From an uncultured delta proteobacterium (GTDB lineage: Bacteria; Desulfobacterota; Desulfovibrionia; Desulfovibrionales; Desulfovibrionaceae): DNA of 64,000 bases. The position numbers and the translations under genes were made by a program. Shown here piece by piece: positions 30,069-37,814 of the stretch; position 1 is the first letter of the stretch, and every line of letters begins with the position of its first letter. The notes under the pieces are model-generated. The model worked only from the letters and a program-made list of their open reading frames with translations. It was not told the origin of the DNA and did not search any database. Location of the stretch: assembly GCA_903835685.1 (NCBI GenBank), contig CAILNX010000039.1, positions 28,436 through 92,435 on the forward strand. The letters run 5' to 3'.

Positions 30069-30069
30069 C

Positions 30070-30792
30070 ATGAGCCTCGTCGCCCGGACCACGGGGATTA
30101 TCCTGGCCGGGGGCCAGGGCACCCGTTTGCGCCAGGTGCTCTCCGACCGGCCCAAGGTCCTGGCCCCGGTGCTTAAGCGGCCCTTCATCTTCTTTCTCCT
30201 GGACCAGTTGGCGGCGGCCGGACTGAAAAATGTGGTGGTCAGCACCGGGTATATGGCCGAAATGGTGGAAGAGGCCATCGGGCCGGAGTACCGGGGCATG
30301 GCCGTGCGCTTCAGCCGGGAGCTTTTCCCCCTGGGCACGGGCGGGGGCCTGGCCCTGGCCGCCCGCCTGGCCGACACGCCCCTGGTCCTGGCCATGAACG
30401 GCGACTCCTATATGGATGCGAATTTTGGCCAGTACCTGGACTGGTTTCATCAGCGCGAGCGCCGGGCCTCCCTGCTTCTGGCCCGGGTCGAGGACGCCTC
30501 CCGTTTCGGCCGGGTGAGCCTGGGGCCGGACGAGGCCGTGGAGAGTTTCGTGGAAAAGGGCCAGGAGGCCGGGCCAGGGCTTATCAACGCCGGGGTCTAC
30601 CTGCTCTCTGCCGCCGATCTTGCGGCCCTGCCCACGGATCGCCCCTGCTCCATCGAGCGGGAGTTCTTCCCCGGGCTCATCGGCCAGGGGCTGTACGGGC
30701 TCTCCCATCCGGGCGAGTTCATCGACATCGGCACGCCCGAGTCCTACGCCAGGGCCGAGGCCTTTTTGTCCGGCCGTGGCCGGAGCTTGTGA
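30070..30792 (+). CDS. Sugar-1-phosphate nucleotidyltransferase (HddC/RmlA-like)
   Basis: The 240-residue protein has the nucleotidyltransferase motif ILAGGQGTRLRQV at about 12-24, followed by RPKVLAPVLKRPF, and a metal-binding Asp in LAMNGDSYMD. With the heptose-type kinase two genes later it resembles the HddC-HddA pair that makes GDP-D-glycero-D-manno-heptose. The nucleotide and sugar are inferred from context only. No alternative start precedes the essential motif, so the ATG right after the terminator-like hairpin must be used. Confidence 0.85.
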   Translation: MSLVARTTGIILAGGQGTRLRQVLSDRPKVLAPVLKRPFIFFLLDQLAAAGLKNVVVSTGYMAEMVEEAIGPEYRGMAVRFSRELFPLGTGGGLALAARLADTPLVLAMNGDSYMDANFGQYLDWFHQRERRASLLLARVEDASRFGRVSLGPDEAVESFVEKGQEAGPGLINAGVYLLSAADLAALPTDRPCSIEREFFPGLIGQGLYGLSHPGEFIDIGTPESYARAEAFLSGRGRSL

Positions 30793-30805
30793 GGCGGCCG
30801 TAGCC

Positions 30806-31261
30806 ATGTATTCCAGCCGAACCACCTCGGCCACCACGGTGAAATCCGGGGTGGGGGTCATCATCATCGACGATACGGGCCGGGTGCTCCTGGAGCGTCG
30901 CCGGGACAACGGGATGTGGGGGCTCATCGGCGGGGGCGTGGACCCGGGCGAGTCCGTGGCTGAGGCCGCCCGGCGCGAGGCCCTGGAGGAATCAGGGCTG
31001 ACCGTGGAGATCACCGGCCTGGTGGGGGTGTATTCCGAGGCGGGCCAGGGCCGCATCGTGACCTACCCGGACAATGGCGACAGTCGGCATCTGGTTGACA
31101 TTGTATTGACTGCGAAGATAGTCTCCGGCCGCCTCCGGGCCAGCGACGAGAGTTTTGAACTGGCCTTTTTCCCGGCCTCGGGATTGCCCGGGGACCTGGT
31201 CCTACCGGCCCGGGTCCCTCTTGAGGATTATTTCGCGGGCAGAACGGCCCAGGTCCGCTAA
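30806..31261 (+). CDS. Nudix hydrolase
   Basis: The start is the ATG at 30806, because upstream codons overlap the nucleotidyltransferase in another frame. The 151-residue protein has a complete Nudix box, GGVDPGES then AARREALEESGL, with the catalytic Glu residues in place, preceded by VGVIIIDDTGRVLL. It hydrolyses a nucleoside diphosphate linked to X. In this cluster the target could be a nucleotide sugar or an activated intermediate. Confidence 0.88.
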   Translation: MYSSRTTSATTVKSGVGVIIIDDTGRVLLERRRDNGMWGLIGGGVDPGESVAEAARREALEESGLTVEITGLVGVYSEAGQGRIVTYPDNGDSRHLVDIVLTAKIVSGRLRASDESFELAFFPASGLPGDLVLPARVPLEDYFAGRTAQVR

Positions 31262-31276
31262 CCAAACGAGAAAGCC

Positions 31277-32347
31277 ATGATCATCAGCAGAACCCCCTTT
31301 CGCGTCTCCTTTTTCGGCGGCGGCACAGACTACCCGGGCTGGTACCAGAAGCACGGCGGGCAGGTCCTGTCCACGGCCATCGACAAGTTCTGCTACATTT
31401 CGCTGCGCTATTTGCCGCCCTTTTTCGAGCACCGCATCCGGCTGGTCTATTCCAAGATGGAGAGATGCAACCATTTCGAGGAGATCAAACACCCGGCCGT
31501 GCGCGAGACCCTGCGCTTCCTGAATTTCGACCGGAACCTGGAAATTCACCACGACGGTGACCTCCCGGCCCGCAGCGGCATGGGGTCCAGCTCCTCCTTC
31601 ACCGTGGGGTTACTCAACGCCCTGTACGCCCTGCGCGGGGTCATGCCCACCAAGATGCAACTGGCCACCGAGAGCATCCAGATCGAGCAGGAACTCATCA
31701 AGGAGACCGTGGGCTCCCAGGACCAGGTGGCTGCGGCCTTCGGCGGCTTGAACCACACCATCTTCCATCGGGGCGGGGACATCGAGGTCCGGCCGCTCAT
31801 CCTGTCCAAGGGCCGCCGCCAGGAGCTGGACGACCACCTCATGCTCTTCTACACCGGGATCATGCGCACGGCCTCGGAAGTGGCCCAGAGCTTCGTTCCG
31901 GACATCGAGACCAAGGGCAAGCACCTGGACCGCATGCACGCCATGGTGGACGAGGGCATCGAGCTTCTGCAGAGCAACCGCTGCATCTGCAAATTCGGCG
32001 AATTGCTGAACCAGGGCTGGGAGGCCAAGCGCTGCTTAAGCTCCCAGATCACCAACTCCGTGGTGGACGACCTGTACACCCGGGCACTGGACAACGGGGC
32101 CATCGGCGGCAAGATCACCGGCGCGGGCGGGGGCGGGTTCCTGCTCCTGTGCGTTCCGCCCTCGGCTCACGAACGGGTGCGCGAGGCCCTGCACGAACTT
32201 CTCTACGTGCCCTTCAAATTCGAGCGCAGCGGCAGCCAGATCATCTTCTTCGAACCCTCGGGCCAGGACTACCGCTATGCCGAGAAGGAGCAGACCCGGC
32301 GGGCCATCACGCCCTTCCAGGAACTTTCGGCCATCTGCAAGGAGTAG
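31277..32347 (+). CDS. GHMP-family sugar kinase (heptose-7-phosphate-kinase-like, HddA-type)
   Basis: The 356-residue protein opens with ISRTPFRVSFFGGGTDYPGW, the N-terminus of HddA-type kinases. It has the GHMP ATP-binding motif ARSGMGSSSSFTVG near residues 100-113 and the third motif KITGAGGGGFLLL at about 280. HddA phosphorylates D-glycero-D-manno-heptose 7-phosphate at C1, ready for nucleotidyl transfer. No gmhA or gmhB is visible here, so the true substrate could be another C1 sugar phosphate. Confidence 0.85.
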   Translation: MIISRTPFRVSFFGGGTDYPGWYQKHGGQVLSTAIDKFCYISLRYLPPFFEHRIRLVYSKMERCNHFEEIKHPAVRETLRFLNFDRNLEIHHDGDLPARSGMGSSSSFTVGLLNALYALRGVMPTKMQLATESIQIEQELIKETVGSQDQVAAAFGGLNHTIFHRGGDIEVRPLILSKGRRQELDDHLMLFYTGIMRTASEVAQSFVPDIETKGKHLDRMHAMVDEGIELLQSNRCICKFGELLNQGWEAKRCLSSQITNSVVDDLYTRALDNGAIGGKITGAGGGGFLLLCVPPSAHERVREALHELLYVPFKFERSGSQIIFFEPSGQDYRYAEKEQTRRAITPFQELSAICKE

Positions 32348-32360
32348 GGACTTTTCCAAC

Positions 32361-33335
32361 ATGAACATCGTTGCCAAGACCAGACGGGACATGCTCTTCT
32401 CCATGCTGCGCATCCGCCGGGTACAGGAGCGCATCGAGGCCGACTACATGCAGGACCGCATGAAGACCCCGGTGCATCTGTGCGTGGGCCAGGAGGCCAT
32501 TGCGGCCGGGGTGTGCGCGACCCTGCGCCGGGACGACTCCATCCAGAGCAACCACCGCAGCCACGGCCACTACCTGGCCAAGGGCGGGAACCTCCCCGCC
32601 CTCATCGCCGAGCTGCATTGCCGGAGCACGGGCTGCTCCAAGGGCTACGGCGGGTCCATGCACGTGGTGGACGTGAGCGTGGGGCATCTGGGCACCTCCT
32701 CCATCGTGGGCGGGGGCATCCCCATCGGCACAGGCATCGGCCTGGCCTTCCAGATGCAGAAGTCGGACAAGGTCAGCGTGATCTTCTTCGGGGACGGCGC
32801 GGCGGACGAGGGCGTGCTGTATGAATCCCTGAACTACGCCATGCTGAAAAAACTTCCCGTGGTCTTCGTGCTGGAGGACAACCACTGGGCCGTGTGCTCG
32901 CCGAGGTCCACCCGCCAGGTGGCGGACAACGTGTTTTTGAAGGGCGCGGCCAAGGATCTGCTCTTTGCCGCCAAGATCGACGGCAACGACGCGGCCCTGG
33001 TGTACCAGACGGCCAAGAAGGCCGTGGACCGCGCCCGCAAGGGGCAGGGTCCTTCCTTCATCGTGTGCGACACCTACCGCATCCTGGGACATGCCGGGTG
33101 CAAGGCCCAGGACCCGGCCGGATACCGCGACACCTGCGAGATCGACGCCTGGGCCTGCAAATGCCCGGTGGACACCTTCCGGGCCGCCTGCCTGGCCGAC
33201 GGCACCGTGGACCAGGCCCTGCTGGATGAGTGGGAGCGGGACATCGCCAGCGAGATCGAGGCGGCCTTCCGCTTCGCCCTGGAAAGCCCCTTGCCTGGCC
33301 CCCAAGACCTGCACAAACATCTTTTCAGCGAGTAA
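32361..33335 (+). CDS. TPP-dependent dehydrogenase E1 component, alpha subunit
   Basis: The start is ATG 32361 (MNIVAKTRRDMLFSMLRIRR), the usual E1-alpha N-terminus. The 324-residue protein carries the TPP motif GDGAADEG followed by EDNHWAV, and SKGYGGSMH and GGGIPIGTGIGLA as in pyruvate/acetoin dehydrogenase E1-alpha. Neither a lipoyl E2 nor an E3 gene occurs in the window. Within a glycan cluster it may act with the beta subunit as an acyl-transferring carboligase instead of a dehydrogenase. It is 3 bp before the beta gene. Confidence 0.9.
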   Translation: MNIVAKTRRDMLFSMLRIRRVQERIEADYMQDRMKTPVHLCVGQEAIAAGVCATLRRDDSIQSNHRSHGHYLAKGGNLPALIAELHCRSTGCSKGYGGSMHVVDVSVGHLGTSSIVGGGIPIGTGIGLAFQMQKSDKVSVIFFGDGAADEGVLYESLNYAMLKKLPVVFVLEDNHWAVCSPRSTRQVADNVFLKGAAKDLLFAAKIDGNDAALVYQTAKKAVDRARKGQGPSFIVCDTYRILGHAGCKAQDPAGYRDTCEIDAWACKCPVDTFRAACLADGTVDQALLDEWERDIASEIEAAFRFALESPLPGPQDLHKHLFSE

Positions 33336-33338
33336 GCC

Positions 33339-34385
33339 ATGCCCTGGTCACGGATAGCAACCGATCAGAACGAGCCGGAATTCTTCCGGGAGAACGAACT
33401 CCCGGGCCGCCGCATCACCTATGCCGAGGCCATCCGCGAGGGCCTGCGCCAGGCCCTTGCGCTGGATGAGCGGGTCTTTGTCATGGGCCAGGGCGTGGAC
33501 GATCCCTCGGGCATGTTCGGGGCCACCCGGAATCTGCACCAGGAGTTCGGCCGGGACCGGGTCTTCGACACCCCCCTGGCCGAGACCGCGCTCACCGGCA
33601 TCGCCGTGGGTGCGGCCATGGCCGGGCAGCGGCCGGTGTATTTCCACAACCGGCCGGATTTCCTGTATCTGGCCATGGACCAGATCGTGAACCACGCGGC
33701 CAAATGGTCCTACATGTTCGGGGGCGCGGTGAACGTGCCCCTGGTGTTGTGGGCCTGCATCGGCCGGGGCTGGGGCTCGGCGGCCCAGCACTCCCAGGCC
33801 AACCAGGGCATGTTCATGCACGCCCCGGGCTTAAAACTGGTCATGCCCTCCACCTGCTACGACGCCAAGGGGCTCATGCTGGCGGCCATCAAGGACCCCA
33901 ATCCGGTGCTCATCATCGAGCACCGCTTCAATTTCAAGCAGAAGGGCCTGGTGCCCGAGGAGATGTACACCGTGCCCCTGGGCAAGGGCGTGGTGCGCCG
34001 TCCGGGCAAGGACGTCACCGTGGTGGGCGTGTCCCACCTGGCCATGGACGCCTTTCACGCGGCCCAGGAGCTGGCGGCGGAATCCGGGATAGACGCCGAG
34101 GTCATCGACCCGCGCACGCTCCGGCCCCTGGACGAGGAGCTCATCCTGGAGTCTGTCCGGAAGACCGGCCGCCTGGTGGTGGCCGACACCGGCTGGAAGA
34201 CCGGCGGGGTCACGGCCGAGATCGCGGCCATGGTGGCGGAAAAGGCCTTCAAGTACTTGAGAGCCCCCATCAAGCGCGTGGCCGCCCCGGACCTGCCCAC
34301 GCCCTCGGGCCATACCCTGGAGAGCGCCTATTACATCGGCCAGCCGGACATCAAGAAGGCCATGATCGAGGTCATGGCCGAGTAA
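33339..34385 (+). CDS. TPP-dependent dehydrogenase E1 component, beta subunit
   Basis: The 348-residue protein is a transketolase-type pyrimidine-binding plus C-terminal domain. It has VFVMGQGVDDPSGMFGAT, DTPLAETALTGIAVGAA (containing the conserved Glu that activates TPP) and EVIDPRTLRPLDEELILESV. It pairs with the alpha gene 3 bp upstream. The two together form the full E1 active site. It is followed by the brnTA insertion, then the cluster resumes on the same strand. Confidence 0.9.
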   Translation: MPWSRIATDQNEPEFFRENELPGRRITYAEAIREGLRQALALDERVFVMGQGVDDPSGMFGATRNLHQEFGRDRVFDTPLAETALTGIAVGAAMAGQRPVYFHNRPDFLYLAMDQIVNHAAKWSYMFGGAVNVPLVLWACIGRGWGSAAQHSQANQGMFMHAPGLKLVMPSTCYDAKGLMLAAIKDPNPVLIIEHRFNFKQKGLVPEEMYTVPLGKGVVRRPGKDVTVVGVSHLAMDAFHAAQELAAESGIDAEVIDPRTLRPLDEELILESVRKTGRLVVADTGWKTGGVTAEIAAMVAEKAFKYLRAPIKRVAAPDLPTPSGHTLESAYYIGQPDIKKAMIEVMAE

Positions 34386-34433
34386 GGGTAACGCGGAAAG
34401 GCTCATGGTTTGGTCCTGTCAGTTCGGTTCGGG

Positions 34434-34465
34434 TTGACAAGATATGTACAAAGATGTAAATACAT
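34434..34465 (+). promoter_or_regulatory. Candidate brnTA promoter and operator
   Basis: TTGACA at 34434-34439 is followed by an AT-rich stretch with a TAAATA -10-like element after 17 bp. Overlapping palindromes TGTACA (34445-34450) and ATGTAAATACAT (34454-34465) cover the same DNA, a good place for a ribbon-helix-helix repressor such as BrnA to bind. The brnT start codon is at 34472, so the leader is only a few bases long. Confidence 0.5.
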
Positions 34466-34471
34466 TTTAGT

Positions 34472-34756
34472 ATGCGGATCGTTTGGGACGAAACCAAAAG
34501 CCGCATGAATTTGGCCAAGCACAACGTGAGTTTTGCGTTGGCTTGCTTGGTGTTTGATGATCCCTTTCATCTGAGCGTGCAGGATCGTTTCAAGGAAGGG
34601 GAAGAGCGGTGGCAGACTGTCGGCAGGGTCGGGGACACTCTTCTGATCCTGGTCGCGCACACCTATCAGGACAAAGACGGCGAAGAGACTGTTCGGCTCA
34701 TTTCAGCTCGGCGGGCTACAAAACAGGAGCAGAGGCGCTATGAGCAAGGGTCTTGA
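34472..34756 (+). CDS. brnT: BrnT-family ribonuclease toxin
   Basis: The 94-residue protein begins MRIVWDETKSRMNLAKHNVS, then FDDPFHLS and a C-terminal ETVRLISARRATKQEQRRYE. This is the complete BrnT pattern of the RelE-like fold. BrnT cleaves mRNA and is neutralised by BrnA. The gene order toxin then antitoxin and the 17-bp overlap are typical. The base composition is lower in G+C than the surrounding glycan genes, which suggests acquisition. Confidence 0.92.
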   Translation: MRIVWDETKSRMNLAKHNVSFALACLVFDDPFHLSVQDRFKEGEERWQTVGRVGDTLLILVAHTYQDKDGEETVRLISARRATKQEQRRYEQGS

Positions 34757-35021
34757 TCCTCAATTGATCAATGAGTTGAATGGGTTGACTGCGATTCCGG
34801 AGGACTCCATCGACACTTCGGACATCCCTGAAATAACCGACTGGTCCGGTGCGGTCGTGGGGAAGTTTTACCGTCCTTTGAAACGGGCCGTGACCATTCG
34901 TCTGGATGCTGATGTCATTGCCTGGTTCAAGGCCAAAGGCGGCAAGTATCAGACCGAGGTGAACAAGGTTTTGCGTTCCTACATGATGCAGCAAAGCAAG
35001 AAAAAGAACAGCGCGGCATGA
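34740..35021 (+). CDS. brnA: BrnA-family ribbon-helix-helix antitoxin
   Basis: The 93-residue protein has a C-terminal ribbon-helix-helix DNA-binding region (AVTIRLDADVIAWFKAKGGK and YQTEVNKVLRSYM). The N-terminal half (TSDIPEITDWSGAVVGKFYR) would bind the toxin. BrnA neutralises BrnT and represses the shared promoter. It is translationally coupled to brnT and ends 56 bp before the DegT-fold gene. A small 6-bp hairpin (35031-35047) lies in that gap without a T-tract. Confidence 0.9.
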   Translation: MSKGLDPQLINELNGLTAIPEDSIDTSDIPEITDWSGAVVGKFYRPLKRAVTIRLDADVIAWFKAKGGKYQTEVNKVLRSYMMQQSKKKNSAA

Positions 35022-35077
35022 ATCACCGGTCGCCCGCATTTCGGGCGGCACATCCATACGAGCGAGGACCCCATTTT

Positions 35078-36289
35078 ATGGCCAAGATGAAGCTTCCCTT
35101 TGGAACCATTTCCATTCCCCCCCGGTCCCGCGAGCTGGTGCTCGAGGCCCTGGACGCCAAACGGGTGTCCTGCGGCCGGTTCGTGCGCGAGTTCGAGGGC
35201 CGGTTCGCCAAGATCGTGGGCACCAAGCACTGCGTGGCCGTGGCCACGGGCACCGACGCTGACGCCCTGGCCCTGGCCGTGCTCCACGACTACGGGGCCA
35301 AGCCCGGGGATGAGGTGATCATCCCCTCTTTGTCCTTCGTGGCCACGGCCAATGCCGTGCTGCACGCCCGGTTCACCCCGATTTTCGTGGACATTGAGCG
35401 CCACTCCTTGAACATCAACGTGTCCAAGATCGAGGCGGCCATCACCGAGAAGACCCGGGCCATCATGCCCGTGCACCTCATGGGCAAGCCCGCGGACATG
35501 GACCCGATCATGGAGATCGCGGCCAAGTACAACCTGACCGTGGTGGAAGACGCGGCCGAGGCCCACGGGGCCGTGTACAAGGGCCGAAACATCGGGTCCA
35601 TCGGACACCTGGGCGCGTTCAGCCTGTACGTGGCCCACATCATCTCCACCATCGAGGGCGGGGCCATCACCACCAACAGCCAGGAGCACGCGGAAATCCT
35701 CACCTCCCTGCGCTCCCACGGCCGGGCCTGCTCCTGCCTGTCCTGCGTGCTCTCCTCCACCCAGAGCTACTGCCCCAAGCGCTTCGACAGCCAGACCGGC
35801 GAGGACATCCGCTTCACCTTCCCCCGGGTGGGCTACTCCTGCAAGATGAACGAGCTGGAGGCCGCCGTGGGCCTGGGCAACATGGACCTCTACGAAGAAA
35901 TCGTGAACACCCGGCACGACAACCTCATGTATGTGCTCTCACGCTTCGACACATTCTCGCCCTACCTCGCCTCCATCAAGGAAGATCCCTGGGAGCGCAT
36001 CGGCCCCCACGCCCTGCCCATCATCATCAACGAGCAGGCCTCGTTTTCCCGCACCCAGTACACGGCCTACCTGGAGGAGCGGGGCATCGAGACCCGGACG
36101 CTGTTCGCCTCCATGCCCACCCAGTGCCCGGGCTACGAATACCTGGGCCACAAGCTGGGCGACTTCCCGGTGGCCGAATACATGGGCAGGTTCGGGCTGC
36201 ACATCGGCATCCACCAGGAGCTGGGCCTTGCGCACATGCAGTATTTCCTGGACGTGACCGAGGAATTTTTGACCAAGTACCAAAAATAG
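35078..36289 (+). CDS. DegT-fold PLP enzyme with His in place of the Schiff-base Lys; sugar 3-dehydratase-like
   Basis: The start is ATG 35078 (MAKMKLPFGT). The 403-residue protein has the DegT/DnrJ/EryC1 fold, with the PLP-N1 Asp at D158 (VVEDAAEAHG). The segment FSLYVAHIISTIEGG places H187 where aminotransferases have the PLP lysine. That substitution is the known signature of ColD and of the ascarylose E1 enzyme (and RfbH), which remove the C3 hydroxyl of 4-keto sugars. Downstream, RACSCLSC and YCPKRF (C218, C220, C223, C232) occupy the region of the E1 iron-sulfur ligands, although the upstream E1 cysteine is absent. A 3-deoxysugar role is therefore likely, and transamination unlikely. 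Confidence 0.8.
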   Translation: MAKMKLPFGTISIPPRSRELVLEALDAKRVSCGRFVREFEGRFAKIVGTKHCVAVATGTDADALALAVLHDYGAKPGDEVIIPSLSFVATANAVLHARFTPIFVDIERHSLNINVSKIEAAITEKTRAIMPVHLMGKPADMDPIMEIAAKYNLTVVEDAAEAHGAVYKGRNIGSIGHLGAFSLYVAHIISTIEGGAITTNSQEHAEILTSLRSHGRACSCLSCVLSSTQSYCPKRFDSQTGEDIRFTFPRVGYSCKMNELEAAVGLGNMDLYEEIVNTRHDNLMYVLSRFDTFSPYLASIKEDPWERIGPHALPIIINEQASFSRTQYTAYLEERGIETRTLFASMPTQCPGYEYLGHKLGDFPVAEYMGRFGLHIGIHQELGLAHMQYFLDVTEEFLTKYQK

Positions 36290-36300
36290 CGGGTGATTTC

Positions 36301-37776
36301 ATGGCCGGTGTGGATATCGTCCTGGTCAAGCCAGGCAGTCAGAAACAGATTTACGGTGAGCTTTCGGCCTTCAACCTGACGGCCATCGAGCCGCCCCTGT
36401 GGGCCGCCATCCTGGCCTCGTACCTGCGGGACAAGGGCTTCAAGGTGGTCCTCCTGGACGCCGAGGTGGAGGGGCTCTCCTACCTGGAGACGGCCCAGCG
36501 GGTGGTGGATGCCGATCCCCTTCTGGCCGCGGTCATGGTCTCGGGCTCCAACCCTTCGGCCTCGACCATGAACATGACCGGGGCCGGGGCCATCATCGGG
36601 CATCTGGTCGACCTGGCCCCGGAAATGGCCACCATGCTGGCCGGGCTGCATCCCAGCGCCCTGCCCCAGCGCACCATGGACGAGGAGAAGGCCCGCTACG
36701 TGTGCCAGGGCGAGGGCTTCCACACCCTGCCCCCGCTGCTTGCGGCGCTGAAAGGCGGGGTCAAGAAAATCCCGGTCATCCCCGGGCTGTGGTCCAAGGA
36801 CGAGGACGGGATCGTGCAGATCGGCCCCCCGGCCCCTTTGCTGGAGGACCTGGACACCCTACCCATGCCCGCCTGGGACCTCCTGCCCATGCCCAACTAC
36901 CGGGCGCACAACTGGCACTGCTTCGACCACATCGACAACCGCCAGCCCTACGGGGTGCTCTACACCAGCCTGGGCTGCCCGTATCACTGCACCTTCTGCT
37001 GCATCAACGCGCTGTTCGGCAAGCACACCATCCGCTACCGGGGCCTGGACGCGGTCATGGCCGAGATCGACTGGATGGTGAACACCCATGGCATAAAAAA
37101 CATCAAGATCATCGACGAGATGTTCGCCATGAACGAGAAGCGCACCGTGGCCCTGTGCGAGATGATCGCCTCGCGGGGCTACGACCTGAACTTCTGGGCC
37201 TACGCCCGGGTGAACACCGTGACCGAGCGCATGCTCGAAGCCATGAAAAAGGCCGGAATCAACTGGGTGGCCTACGGGTTCGAGTCGGGCAGCAAGCGGG
37301 TCATCGAGGACGTGACCAAGGGCTACAAGATGGAACTGGTGGACAAGGTGGTGCAGATGACCAGGAACATGGACCAGTACATCTGCGCCAATTTCATCTT
37401 CGGCCTGCCCGAGGACGACTACGACTCCATGCACGAGACGCTTGCGCTCATGCTGGACATCAACGCCGAATGGGCCAACATCTATGCGGCCATGGCCTTC
37501 CCGGGCTCCAAGCTCTACGACCTGGCCCTTCAAAAGGGCTGGGCCTTGCCGGCCACCTGGCAGGGATTTTCCCAGTACTCTTCGGACAGCCTGCCCCTGC
37601 CCACCAATTTCCTCTCCGGCGGCCAGGTCCTGGCCTTCAGGGACTACGCCTTCAACACTTACAACCGCAGCCCCCGCTACCAGGACATGATCCGGCGCAC
37701 CTTCGGCGAGGCCACCATGCGCCACATCCAGGAAATGGCCGCCAAGGACCTGCTGCGCAACCACGCCACGGTGTAA
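36301..37776 (+). CDS. B12-binding-type radical SAM protein
   Basis: The start is ATG 36301, 12 bp after the DegT-fold gene. The 491-residue protein has an N-terminal Rossmann-like domain typical of cobalamin-binding radical SAM enzymes (PPLWAAILASYLRDKGFKVV, then SGSNPSAST near 81-89). The cluster motif SLGCPYHCTFCC (C226, C230, C233) follows, with further barrel segments such as YGFESGSKRVIEDV and FIFGLPEDDYDSM. Such proteins methylate carbon, rearrange or epimerise. In this cluster a C-methylated or rearranged sugar or lipid is plausible but unproven. It is not an MiaB- or HemN-type enzyme. Confidence 0.85.
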   Translation: MAGVDIVLVKPGSQKQIYGELSAFNLTAIEPPLWAAILASYLRDKGFKVVLLDAEVEGLSYLETAQRVVDADPLLAAVMVSGSNPSASTMNMTGAGAIIGHLVDLAPEMATMLAGLHPSALPQRTMDEEKARYVCQGEGFHTLPPLLAALKGGVKKIPVIPGLWSKDEDGIVQIGPPAPLLEDLDTLPMPAWDLLPMPNYRAHNWHCFDHIDNRQPYGVLYTSLGCPYHCTFCCINALFGKHTIRYRGLDAVMAEIDWMVNTHGIKNIKIIDEMFAMNEKRTVALCEMIASRGYDLNFWAYARVNTVTERMLEAMKKAGINWVAYGFESGSKRVIEDVTKGYKMELVDKVVQMTRNMDQYICANFIFGLPEDDYDSMHETLALMLDINAEWANIYAAMAFPGSKLYDLALQKGWALPATWQGFSQYSSDSLPLPTNFLSGGQVLAFRDYAFNTYNRSPRYQDMIRRTFGEATMRHIQEMAAKDLLRNHATV

Positions 37777-37814
37777 GGCCATCCGGCCCCAATCCAAGAA
37801 TAAGGAATATTTTA

